Source: Plectrocnemia conspersa
Taxonomy: Eukaryota; Arthropoda; Insecta; Trichoptera; Polycentropodidae
Assembly (NCBI GenBank): GCA_009617715.1
Contig: VTFK01000175.1
Location: forward strand, 372,001-436,000
Length of the DNA: 64,000 nucleotides
Direction of reading: 5' to 3'
Position 1 is the first letter of the stretch. Every line of letters begins with the position of its first letter. Below are positions 12,715-24,054 of the stretch, piece by piece. The notes below the pieces were generated by a model, which did not search any database, was not told where the DNA came from, and was given only the letters and a program-made list of their open reading frames with translations. Position numbers and translations under genes: made by a program.

Positions 12715-13215
12715 TGATTTATATTTTCGCTAGTAGAAATATATTTAGACTTTAAATCAGCATATAATTTCACCAGCGCATATCAATTAAATTATATTTT
12801 CGCTAGTAGAAATATTCATCTACTAGTGAAAATATAACTTCACTAAAAAATACACATTCACTGTAACATTTATAAATCGCATGTGAATAAATAATGGTAA
12901 ACGTATGGAAAAGTTGAAATCATATAATTTAAGATAAATTATATTTTCACTAGTAAAAATATGTATATCTACCGGTGAAAATGATTTCATTGAAATGACA
13001 TATTTTACAAAATATTTTCGGGATAGATTCGAGACTGTTTTTTTAGATTTTTTATTATGGATAGCCCAAGAATTTCTGGTTTAAAATGAGGGTCGTCATT
13101 TCAGCTTTTTTTTTTTTTCCAGGGGGGGGGGCGGTTAATTTAATTTAATAACATGCATTTTCATGCCAAATTCAAGCAGGTGGAGGCAAATGCCTCTCCC
13201 TCTCTTCTGCACCAA
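12715..13215 (+). repeat. Foldback-like interspersed repeat, second copy
   Basis: It follows the same order as 6110-6600: CGCTAGTAGAAATATTCATC, CTAGTGAAAATATAACTTCA, ACATCGCATGTGAATA-like block, GATAGATTCGAGACTGTTTT, then TTTCAGCTTTTTTTTTTT next to a G-run. The homopolymers differ in length from the first copy, as expected for an old element. Confidence 0.65.
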
Positions 13216-13379
13216 AAATCTTTTTACTGTACATTTTCACATTATTTTAATGATCTTGATTTTACACAATTCATAGAATCTATTTGTCGATGAACAACAT
13301 GGTGCATTTGGATTGACTAATTTCAAAAAACGAACAAATGATATAATTTTTTATGCGATCATTAAAACAAAAATTTGAG

Positions 13380-13570
13380 ATTTAAACTCTAGTTCAATTT
13401 TGGATGAATTAAAGTGAAGAGTTATTGACAGACGTTATCAAGCACAGCTATACAAGTGCAACTGCCATTTGTAACATCATATTTACGTGAAAAGGTATTT
13501 TCTGCATTAGCTGCTATTAAATCAAAATATCATTCCTGTTTTGATGTAAAAAAATAACCCCGATTCTTCG
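13380..13570 (+). pseudogene. hAT transposase C-terminal fragment
   Basis: At about 13455-13550 the plus strand reads LPFVTSYLREKVFSALAAIK followed by SKYHS, the pattern of the C-terminal dimerisation region of hAT transposases of the ZBED5/SCAND3 type. The frame is closed by stops soon after, and no N-terminal or catalytic part precedes it. It is an isolated, dead fragment. The segment ending near 14115 (TTTGAAAACCACTAC) resembles a decayed hAT terminus, but no target duplication could be paired with it. Confidence 0.6.
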
Positions 13571-14586
13571 ATAACACTACAATATGGTTCATCCATCGCA
13601 TAAACAAATGCATTTTCAAACAAATAAGTAAACATTATTGTTATTATATTAATAAAATATATTTTTACTATTTAAAATAAGCCCGAATTATTTAATCAAA
13701 TAAGGGGTTGCCAAAATTTTTTTAACATTTTTCGTGCCGCAGTGTTTTTATGGTTAGTGATACATGCCGCATATTTTTCAAGCAAAAAAAAAATAATTCA
13801 TGCATATAATAATTTTAACTCACATAAGAATCCATTTCAGAATAATAGATGTTGACGATTTTTTTTATTTTACTGATAACTGCCATATGTGAAACATATT
13901 CGATCAAATTATATGTTTAATGTGATTTTTAACATTTTTATTAATGCTCAAGAGATGTCTCTATATTTAAAAAAAATTCAAATATATTATTGGTTTGCGA
14001 CAAAACTAGGAATAGACACCCGCGTCCTAGCGGCATTCATGTCGTTCGTATGCGGACACCGGCGTTAAACGGTTAAATAAGGGGAGTAGTCTCTTAAGTT
14101 TGAAAACCACTACCTTCATTATTATTGTTAGTATATGCAGTATTTAAAAATATAAAACAATACTCCAAAAATAGATTTATGACAGGAAGCAAGTTATTAC
14201 ATTTTTAATAAAATACATTTATCAGTTATACCGTATCTTTTAAACTTTTCACCATAAAATATGTTTTTATTGAATTATTTTAATCTATCAGCGCTCTGAT
14301 TGTGATATTGTGTCAAATGATCACAAGAGAAACATTCATGGCTCAAATTAATTGATGTCACATTGCGTCTGACTTTTGTGACTCATTTATCGCCATGGCT
14401 AAGGAACGGCCAATTAAGAAATTAAATTAACAAATGGGTTACTGTAAATAAACACATCGAATCAATGCCTCAATCATATACATATGTATGTGAACTAATT
14501 GAGTTCCATTGCACAGTATTAGTGGATTCAAATTCCTGCTGAATAATGGACTACAAACTTTGAGGGTGAGTTTATACTGTCGTAAC

Positions 14587-15699
14587 TAGTCTCCAATTAC
14601 TCGAACCATCAACTACTCGAGTATCGAATATTAAAATTTTAAAATACTCGAGTACTCGAGTACTTTCGAGTATTTACCAAATGTACCAAAATAGCTATTA
14701 TTCAAATTCGTGCACATATAAATAAATAAATAAAATACTTAGTATGTTAATTTTACAATTATTTTAACTTCACGAACATACTTTTTAAAAACAATAATGC
14801 AAAAAGTGTCTCGAATTTAATATTACTGCTAACTTTTGGTTTTATTATTCCCGTTATGGAAAAAACCCTTTCCGTTGCTGTTGATGTTGGTCTTATTGTC
14901 ATTAATGCGTTGGATAAGGCTTCTAATTTATATCTGTTCGCTTTTTATAGATATAAAATTTTTTGAACTCTCTTTTTATGTTCTCTTCTTTCATTCCCTT
15001 CTCTGCTTTTCTCTTATTTCCTTCGACTATTGACAAAATAGCATTTTGTAATTCTTCTTGAATAGATTTTTTTTCTTAACAATATACAATATTCTACTCC
15101 TTCTGATTAATGCGAAGAATTTAAATCTATATCCTTCGAAGATGTATTTGGGTGAATCCCTTTCACTCTAGAGCTAAACGGTTCGCAAAGAACTGACTTT
15201 ACTTTAAATGCCTTCAAAACACACAATTGTTTTGATTTATATTTTAAGCTGAGGGTTCAGTATAAACAATTTACAACACTTTACGCTACAACTGAATAGT
15301 CATAAAACCTAAAAAAAAATTTTGTTGATATTTCATGTTGTTCATTGCCATAAATTAGATAAGTCGGGACTATCGAACAGAAAACACAAAAGAAATTTCT
15401 CCGTCGTACCCACTAACATAGCCGACGACCGGAACTATGCAACTATGGAACTATGAAAAAATTATACCTGATAGTAACCGCTCTAACTCGGGACTTCGGG
15501 CATAAACGCCAAAAAAAAAAGCAAGACGTTAACCTTTACCGGACCGAGTTAAAGTTATTTTTGTTTCTGAAATATTTCAAAATTTTTTAATTTCGAGTAT
15601 TAATCGAGTAATTTTCAAAATACTCGATTATCAAGTACTTGAAAAATAGACAAAAATACTCGAGTATCAAGTACTCGATTACTCGAATTGGAGACTCTA
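14587..15699 (-). mobile_element. 1113-bp internally deleted hAT element, copy 1
   Basis: The ends are TAGTCTCCAATTACTCGA and, inverted, TCGAATTGGAGACTCTA. They are flanked by GTCGTAAC (14579-14586) and ATCGTAAC (15700-15707), an 8-bp target duplication with one mismatch, as made by hAT transposases. Several copies of a CTCGAGTA-type word lie just inside both ends and may be transposase binding sites. On the minus strand near 14800-14925 the interior encodes RPTSTATERVFSITGIIKP and then a LFLKS motif, the hAT C-terminal dimerisation domain. The N-terminal and catalytic parts are absent, so it could move only with help from another element. It is nearly identical to 60077-61189. Confidence 0.85.
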
Positions 15700-17489
15700 A
15701 TCGTAACGTAATCTACTTGCAGTCATGTTATTTTAAAACTCAGCTAAATAACTGACTGAGCTTATCATTTATCCATTATCGAGCAGCAAATGCTAGTTGT
15801 AATGTGTCGAAAAAGTGTATTTGGAAAACACGTCAGTGTGTTGTAATTTAAATAATAAAAAACATTTGTATTGAACTAAAAACTTTTAGTAAAACTTTCT
15901 GTAAAAAATATATCGCTAAATCGTCTGAAACTGACAAACAAAAAGATAAACTTTGTGAACTATGATATACAATAAATCAAGTTGGAAAGCCGCATTAAGT
16001 TAGTCGTAAGCCGTTCAACACAAAATACGTTACATAAGTTGTTCTAAAAAATCATATGGTAATATGGTAAACAAAACATTTTTAAATCCTTACTAGCAAT
16101 TATTTTGCAAAATGTGATTATACGATTCCCCTTCATGAATATAAACAACAAAATTGTTTCGACTTGAACAGATTACTTCGAATCCGCTGTATATTTGTAT
16201 CCACTTCGAGAATGATTTACATCAAAATACAATCATTGAATGTTTTTTATGTGCCACCTTTGGCATAATATTCCTCTCAGACGACCATTCGTTCGGTCCG
16301 AACCTGATTTACTCACTCATGAATGGACGGCGCGCACACATAAAAACGACGATAACAATCGATGTCATGCATAAAAACCAGTTTTCGTTATTTTTTCCTG
16401 TTGCTCGACTCTTCCACTTTCCCCTTTCGAATCGGTTTATTGCCTGAGATGACGCATGGGAGCATGTGGCCGTTTGCATGCGTCGCGCGCTTTATTGCTC
16501 CGAGAGTTATTCATGAACTGTTGCAAAAGTGAGTGTGTTTGCCAGTTTTTGCATATTTTTCAATTAAAATACCTCGGCCCCTTGATAATGTCGCCCCGGG
16601 CCTTGTACGCCCGTGCGCCTAATTGCGCTAGAGGACGCTTTAATTGCGCCGCGGCGTCTTATTAAGCTCAGTCGGCGGAAAATGGAGGAAAATTTCGGTC
16701 TTGAAAGTTTCGACGACGCTCTCGGATAATGTTTGGTATTACTGCGTGTCATAATTTACCCTGTTAATTCGTGCAGGTAGAGTGGCAAGTTCTTAGTTTA
16801 ACAAAGTATTTGAATATATAACGCTATTGATGAATGTATGAATAACATTCGAGCTACAATAACGAGCGTTACAGTAATGTTGCGATCGCGGTTGATAACT
16901 TTGCATACGTTTGTTAACGTCTGGTAATGGAACAAAGTGTAAATCTTATACTCTTGATTGTATCTGGCGAATCAAGGATCAAATGTTGGTTGACCAATTG
17001 CATCGCTTGCATATTCGACCAACGAAATATGTTTATGCCTTGAATAACTCAAACTGAAAGATGAACAATTTCAAGGTCATTAATGTAATAGCGGTTTTGA
17101 CGTCGGATAGACGCATTGTTGTCATTACGAGCGGTTAATGGCGTGCTATAGTAGGGTATATGTTCAGTTAGGCAATTATGATATTGAGTATTCTCTTACT
17201 GTTATTAGTCCTTTTGTCACAACGCGCTGCTATTTCCTTTTCATAAGTTCGAAATTATGACCTTAGCGTTAACTGCGCAGCTGTTTGGACCTCACACAGA
17301 GATTTTAATCTTTATCTTTTTCGAAGTATGATAAATGTAAAGTAGCAACTAATGATAACGGCATGATTTTATTTTTTTGACGTGAGCTTATTGTTTATTT
17401 TGCTCATTTAGCTGATTGTTTATATCTTAAACAAATTTAAAACTTATATAAATATATATAAAACATAAACAGAATTTTTATTTATAAAA
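15700..17489. other. Gene-free stretch with a GC-rich island
   Basis: The part 16250-17160 is unique in the window and clearly richer in GC (for example GCGTCGCGCGCTTTATTGC near 16480 and CGCCCCGGGCC near 16592). Open frames on both strands overlap here without any recognisable domain. A conserved non-coding or promoter-like element is plausible; no specific factor can be named with confidence. Confidence 0.4.
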
Positions 17490-17670
17490 TAAACGGCCCC
17501 ACCTGCAGTGACATCTATTGATTATAAATTGTATAGCACATATTAATTTATAATTAATAATATAGATGTCACCAATTCCCAGGTATTCATTATGTCTGAT
17601 TGACTTACTCAGTTGGTACAGATTTGTCAGTTGTAACGTCAGGTTACAACGGAAGATTTAATAAAAATAA
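17490..17670 (+). mobile_element. SINE tail, third copy without tRNA head
   Basis: It shares with the other two copies the CGGCCCCACCTGCAGTGACA block, an ATAGATGTCACCAATTCCCA block, and TTGACTTACTCAGTTGGTAC, ending in an A/T-rich tail. The tRNA-like promoter region is missing, which fits 5' truncation on insertion. Confidence 0.65.
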
Positions 17671-18549
17671 CTATATCTAATTGGTTAGGTATATATAATA
17701 TTGTTGCACACTATTTTAAGTAGATTGTAGAACATATTTCTCATCCTGATAATATACCTATTTTTTTTACTAATTATATATAAAATAATTGTTCCATAAA
17801 ACGATTCGTTTGTGCATTACTGTTGGACAGATTATTATTAAGCTTTGGTCAGAACAGTGAACCCCATAAATAAATCTTACATAAATGCACAAACAATTCA
17901 TTTTATGATTTTTTTTATTTAAATATACATATTTCTTAAAATAATTTCCTGTTAAATAGCACCCTTATTATAATCACATATTATATGTTACATATATTTT
18001 TTATTTATCAAAATTTCTCAATAAAATCATGAAGTGAAAATGAGAATTCTCATATTTCAAGAAATGCCTAGTTTTAATCTACCGAAATAATGATTTATGT
18101 TATATAAAAAGTAAAAAATATGTTATGAGCTGATATTTTTTAAAAAGTAAAATATATTATGAGCTTCTAGAATCCATCTACATAATTACAGTTTAACGTT
18201 ATTGTAAACGATTAACACAGTTAAACACATACCTGAATTAATGAATAGGAAAGGGATTGCCTTTCACTACGACAACGCGCAATAAGATGTAGCAATGTTC
18301 TCATTTTATTTCATAATTTTCACGATACATTTTTTTGGATGGATTTTTAAAAATAAAAGTATAAATATTTATCGACATAAAATATGTTCAATATTCAGTC
18401 GATCAGTAGTTGAAAAACTTGTGTTTTTCAGTGGACAATACATTACGATAGAAAAGGTTCGAAATTAAATATATTGTTTTTTTTTTGCTAAATGCTAAAT
18501 TTTTAAAAATTAGCGAAATATCGTCGAGAAAACAATGAATTCATTAGGG
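17671..18549. other. AT-rich gene-free stretch
   Basis: Nothing coding was recognised. The last eight bases before the next element (CATTAGGG, 18542-18549) are its left target duplication. Confidence 0.6.
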
Positions 18550-21075
18550 CAGAGGTGGCCAGCCTTTTGTATACCATGCGCCAATTTTTTCACAGACAAG
18601 TTCAGATGCGCCATACAACTCAAGCACTTTTTTTATCTTCTTTCGTTCACATTTTGGGTTGTAAAATAAAGATAGGAGTAGGAACTGCTTCGCTTATGGG
18701 AGAAAAAGAAATAACTTAATCACGGAATTCAATTAATTAATTTACGTCATTTTAAAAGCACACGTTTATTAGAGCACAAATCTACAATAGTAAGAAATAA
18801 TCACATGGGCGAGAGGGTGATCGCTGTTCAAATTCTAATTAGTTTTTCGCGACCCTGTTTTGCTTTTTACTAATTTCATTTATTAAAAGGCTTGTTCACA
18901 CCTGTATGCGGTTCCAAAGGGACATATATAACTTTTTGCATATTTTCTTAGCTCTGGGAAATGTTCACTAAGTAATGAATGCCAGAAATTAATAATGTCA
19001 GACGCATTTTGATCCGGGAAAAACTTATCAAATTTAATTTTTAAGAAGGAATTTGATTTTAAATCAATCAATTCCATTTGCATGTTACAAAGCATCTGCA
19101 TTTTATTTTGTTCACTTACTGAAAATGGCTTTATAAATGAGAGCATACAGTTTTCTTCTTTAGCAAAATCAAGAAACCACTTTCAAATGACTCTTGCAAA
19201 ATCTTGATTTTGTCAATATATTTGGTCAAATTGCTATTACCCGCAGCACGTTCACTCTGCTCTTTTAAGTGTGAAAATTGATTTTAATCCTCATTTTGTA
19301 ACTGGGAGATAAACATTTTTAATTTGATTTTAAATAAACTAATGCTATTTACTCAGCTAGAAAAGAATGTATTCTTATCTTGTAGTTTTATATTTAGATC
19401 ATTAAGATGGCTAATAATGTCAACTAAAAATGCCAAATCAAATAGCAAGTTCTTTCATCAGGTAGTTCATTTTCCTTTACCAAAAAATTAGAAACGGCAT
19501 TTTTCAATTTCCAAAATCTACTCAGAATCGGACCTGTAGAAAGCAAGCACACTTCACATTGAAGGATAAGTTCACCATATTCCCAATCTAGCAATTCACA
19601 GTATTCTCTGAATTCTCGTCTGTTTAATCCTCTTGCTCTAATTTTATTCACACATTTCACAACCGGTAACATAACATGTTTTATATTTAAAGTTTTCCCA
19701 CACAATGCCTCTTGGTGTATAATTCAGTGATATTTTAATACAGGACGTTATAAAAAGTTTTCAAGCAAAGTTGTAAATACAGAAACTCCATCAGTACAGA
19801 CACTGATGAGTTTACTATAATCGAATTTTAGATTTTCTAGGCATAATTTTACTTTTTCAAATATGTCTGTTCTTCTTGTTTTACCATGCAATGACCTCAG
19901 ACTAGCAAGTTCTTCAAATACATTAAAATTATCATTAATTCCTCTTATAAAAATGTTTAACTAGGCAACATCACATATGATCATTGATTCATCCAAAGCT
20001 AGCGAAAAGAAAGTACAAGAATGAACAACATCTCCCAGTTGCTGATCTACGTCCTTTCTTTCTAAAACTTTGGATAAATATTTGGAGACAAGATTTAACA
20101 ATTTCTTCTCCTAAAGAAAAAAGGCTTTTTTTTTTGCCAATGCTAAAGCAATTTTATATGATGCTTCTGTCATCGCCAAGTCTTCACAACCTACTTTAAG
20201 AAATATATTTTGTCTTTTTTCTGATTTCTTCCTTTTTCTTAGTTACATATTCTTTTCGTAACTCAGACTCAAGAACAAGCTTCATTTTTTCTTCTATATT
20301 AGTCTGATGCTGTGTTTGATAGTGTCTCTGAAGATCATGCCTTCTATTATATGAAAGAGTACTTTCACAAACAATGCAAAACGGTTTTCCTGATGAATTT
20401 GCTATAAATAGCTATTCATTTTCCAACTTTTCATTGAAATCGCGCTTACTATCACTATCTTGGCTTCTTTTTTCTTCATTTTTTTTCTTTTGCATTATAA
20501 CAGATAACAGGAATTTATAAAAAACATAGAAAAGTATATAACTCTAAAAGTTGAAAAAAGAACAAATAGATCCAATGTACGTACGTCATATTACACAGAA
20601 TATCAACTATGTGGGATTTGAATTCTATATATTGCTCTGCTTCGACAATTGTTATACATATGTATTCTTGAATCTGTCTTTTAATCACTCAATACAAAAC
20701 CACGCTAGTACACCTAACACTCGCAAAAAAACTCCGCTTCAAACTCCACGCCACGGTGGCTCACTCAGAATTAACTGACAATGTGTTGCTAGTGCGCAGT
20801 GCTTGCGAACGTTTGAGTGGGAACGCACAATGGCAACACCTATAGCAGCGGTTCTGAACTGGTGCATCGCGAAAAAAATATGAAAAGCCGAAAAATCCGC
20901 ATAAAGTTGGACATTACCGAAGGCTGAATGAATTGAATTAAGGGGACTTGAGTTAAATATGGAGTCAGTTATGACGCCTATTTCAAAAGCATAAGTGGCG
21001 CAAGAATGCAATGCGCCACTTGTGATCATCCAATGCGCCACGTTTGGCGCATGCGCCACGGGCTGGCCACCACTG
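18550..21075 (-). mobile_element. hAT element of 2.5 kb with intact ends and a dead transposase
   Basis: The termini are CAGAGGTGGCCAGCC and, inverted, GGCTGGCCACCACTG: 15-base inverted repeats with one mismatch. They are flanked by a perfect 8-bp duplication, CATTAGGG, at 18542-18549 and 21076-21083. GCGCCA words cluster just inside both ends (18578, 18609, 21013, 21032, 21051), typical subterminal sites for hAT transposases. The minus strand carries transposase remains in order: a zinc-finger BED-like N-terminus near 20200-20400 (C-x2-C ... H motif), a middle domain at 19424-19705 and a C-terminus at 18883-19146. These lie in different frames and are broken by stops, so the protein is not functional. 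The type resembles the GTF2IRD2/ZBED-related insect hATs. Confidence 0.9.
18883..20480 (-). pseudogene. Degenerate hAT transposase gene inside the 18550-21075 element
   Basis: Reading right to left: about 20400-20200 gives a BED-type zinc-finger region (PFCIVCESTLSYNRRHDLQR), then an ALAKKKSLFSLGEEIVKSCL stretch that matches the TIGEE-type region of this family. The 93-codon segment 19424-19705 includes KIRARGLNRREF and LILQCEV, matching the region before the catalytic end. The 87-codon segment 18883-19146 ends FPELRKYAKSYICPFGTAYR, the dimerisation domain. Several stops and frame changes separate them, so it is a relic. Family level is fairly sure; subfamily is not. Confidence 0.75.
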
Positions 21076-21379
21076 CATTAGGGTATATTATTTAGGGTTG
21101 GTGATTTTTTTCCACTTAAAAAATGAAATTGGTGCACTTGCAAATAGTTATAGAGCTTCAAATATAAACTAAACATATTGGAGATTTGTTAAATAAATAA
21201 CTAATATGTTATCAGTTTACTTTTTTAAAATCAAAGTTCACTAATATATTATCTGATTTTATAAAATAATTGCCTACGGTGTTTTATTTTATATTAACAG
21301 TCTGCTTTTTATGTGAAATACAACATTAATTATAATATTAACTTTCTAATAATTTATGTGTTATGATGAGTGTGTATTT

Positions 21380-21830
21380 TTCAGTGAAAATATATTTTCA
21401 CTAGTAGAAATATAATTTCGCTAACTAGGCCAGTGAAAATATATCAAACAATTAATTTATAATTTTACTGGTCATCATCATTACACGTGCGTTCGGAAAA
21501 TGTTGGCATTAAAAAGTGATGTGTAGCACTACTGTCGTTTAAATTAAATTTGACAGTTGCTGTTCAAACCCAAACTTAACTTGATCTAATGGAATTTCAA
21601 AAACTATAGTTAGTGTTAGAACTTTGCATTAGGTTTGGTTAGTTCGTTCAAGTCAGGTATGGCTTTGAACATTTTGACTTTGGCAGATTTTAAAATAATT
21701 AACATAAATACGTTTGAAAAGACGGTTTAAACAGCAGCTTTAACTACCATCTATCAGTGAAATATTTTCACCTATTCTGCTATGATTTCACTATAATTCC
21801 AGTGAAAATATATTTTCCCTGGAACACATT
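21380..21830. repeat. Foldback-like repeat, copy with both inverted halves
   Basis: The left half ends in TTTGACAGTTGCTGTTC and a CCCAAACTTAACTTGATCTA block; the right half begins with a GCATTAGGTTTGGTTAG block. Outer parts on both sides carry CAGTGAAAATATATTTTC-type words in opposite orientation. The overall arrangement is a large imperfect palindrome. No open frame. Confidence 0.5.
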
Positions 21831-21839
21831 TACTAATAC

Positions 21840-23610
21840 ACGATAAGATACGATAGTTTAAATATAATATTATAATACAAAATTTTAGATCTTGAAATGA
21901 CATTTAGAAAAATCGTTTAACCTTTACATATTTATACTTATTTGTGCTTATAAAAAAATCCTTTGAAACAGATATGAATGTAATTTAAGACAGATTTGGA
22001 TATATTCATTGTTTAACCCTTTTCCGTATTACGCGAATGATATTATAGAAAGGCATCGATGCCCTCGGCTCTAAGGCAAACGTATCGATTTGAAACAGCA
22101 TTGTCCATATTTGGAAGCCGTCCCGTGCGGCTTTGGTACATACATGTATCCAATTCCAATTATAGGCATTGTCCCGAATTGAAATTGCGATTTTATTCAC
22201 TATATCAAAAACGGAGTTTGCAGTTATCGATCGCTTTTATGCGGCTTTGCGAAACTGCGTCCCACATTCGACTCGCTTGGAGTAGGTCGGTCAACGAACG
22301 AAACTTTAACTTGTCCCTTAATAATACAGCACGTACTTCGGGGTGGTTCTCAGTCCTTTATAAATTTGGCAGCAAAGGAGCTAAAAACTCGGAATATCGG
22401 TTTATTTAGAAGATGATGAAGACGTACTTGGTCAGGTACGCATTGAGAACTCAATTTACAAAAAAAAAAACTTTAGCTTTGAGCATTATGGCGTCAGACG
22501 AAATAAGATTCTCGGTGTCAGAAAACCGAGATGTATTCTCTGGTTTGGTTGTTCGGTTGTTTATCATAATGATGGACGTTCCTCGCTGCCTTGTCGGTTG
22601 AGAGAAATGTGTTTTAATAAATAAATTAATTAGCAAAACCTGACAGATATTCCAAAGTGTTAATAACAACACGATTTTGTAATGCTTTGTTGATTTATTA
22701 CAATATGTAGGTACTAAACCATGATTTTGTGTTGATATAAATTAATTATTCTGAACTTTTCTTTTAAATCATGAACTAAAGGAAATCATTGAATATACTC
22801 CCCAATAATTTATTATAATGCTTGTTTTATAAAGTTATAAACATATTTTTTTTAAGTACAGAAAAAATAATTTTAATTATTTGAAGGTGACCTACGTTTC
22901 TGCGCAGGCACTCCTCCTGTCTTGAGCGCATATTACTCATTACGCGACGCAGCATTTCCACTTGAATTCTGTGCTTAAGCTCGACAATATTGTGTGAGAG
23001 GTCTATGTAGACCTTGCTCTTCAAATATATGTAGATGTCACATCAGTTGATTTTGCTGTCCAAGAAATTTCCCATTTCTAAAGGAGACTTTGTAGTACAA
23101 TTGTACAGCATTCATCGATATTCTGGCGTTATGAGAAAGCGTCGTAATACATCTCACTGAAATTATTTGTCTTCATTAACAATAAAAAACCTGGTTAATT
23201 ACTGTGCGACACAACACAGGAGAATAATTAATAAATATGCTACAAAGAATGTTTTACTGGCATGAATTTAATTTCACTGACTCAGTCAGTTAAAACGTAT
23301 CAAACAATCGATTTACAATTCCACTGCTCAGTACTAGTAAAACTGTATTTATTCAGATACAGATGATCAGGGATTCGCATAATTGTGACGTCAATCTAAT
23401 CTAAACAAATTAACCTAATAAAAATTTAAGTTAGGTTTGATTCGTTTGATTAGTTTATGGTAGGTTTTGGTTTCAACAGCAAATCGAGTTTCAATACATT
23501 TTCTCTATTCCACTGAAAGGATTTTTAGTCTAAAGACGAGTGCTTGGCGTAAATATAGATAAAACAGAATTTCGGAATAAATTGTTCAGAAGGCTTAGTA
23601 ACCCTACATC
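21840..23610. other. Gene-free stretch
   Basis: The part 22030-22400 is unique and less AT-rich, with open frames on both strands, but no domain could be recognised in either. A further weak copy of the foldback-like family (GACTCAGTCAGTTAAAAC, TAAGTTAGGTTTGATTCG) lies at about 23260-23520. Confidence 0.4.
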
Positions 23611-24054
23611 TGTTGCGGTGCTCGAGTGGTAATGTCCCTCTCAGGATGAGCCTCCATGGCCTTCATGTTGTGGCCGGCGGGTGGGCATCTGGTGGTCTCT
23701 TCGATTGTCTGCCAGATGACTGACTGTGACTGCCCTTATATATTCAAGGGCTGTAAAGCTCTTCAAAGATGCAGCGATCATCTAGCCAATCGCTGATCTC
23801 GCTTTTTAGAATCGATAAAATAGGTAAAGTGATATTTGGTTGATGAATATCTCCGAGGTTTGTGTATGCGTAACGGGAAATATTGTGGCCTTACGGTGCT
23901 ATATTGTTTCCCGTGATCGTTTCATAACAAATAAATATTCATTCAATGCACCGGGGAATCTTTGCATGTTATTTATGAGGGTACCTTTTAGTTCAAGTCG
24001 CAACAAGAGCCTTTGTATAATCGCACTATTGTTCAATAATCACTTTTTGTCACA
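23611..24054 (+). repeat. LTR-like repeat (solo-LTR candidate), copy 1
   Basis: It begins TGTTGCGGTGCTCG and ends TTGTCACA, i.e. TG...CA as in retroviral-type long terminal repeats, and recurs at 50816-51288. Shared blocks include GTGGCCTTACGGTGCTATAT followed by TGTTTCCCGTG, AAATATTCATTCAATGCACC and GCACTATTGTT. No polymerase or gag coding sequence lies beside either copy, and no target duplication could be paired. A non-autonomous element of another class remains possible. Confidence 0.5.

Noticed and set aside
14836..15033. 65-codon plus-strand hydrophobic frame
   Set aside because: It is the antisense of the hAT dimerisation remnant in the 1113-bp element; its hydrophobicity is a mirror effect.
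20739..21059. 106-codon minus-strand frame at the right end of the hAT element
   Set aside because: Lies in the terminal non-coding part with GCGCCA repeats; no transposase homology.
22059..22409. 116-codon open frame on the plus strand
   Set aside because: Checked as a possible N-terminal Popeye exon because of hydrophobic residues, but it has no membrane spans of the right length and no fitting donor.
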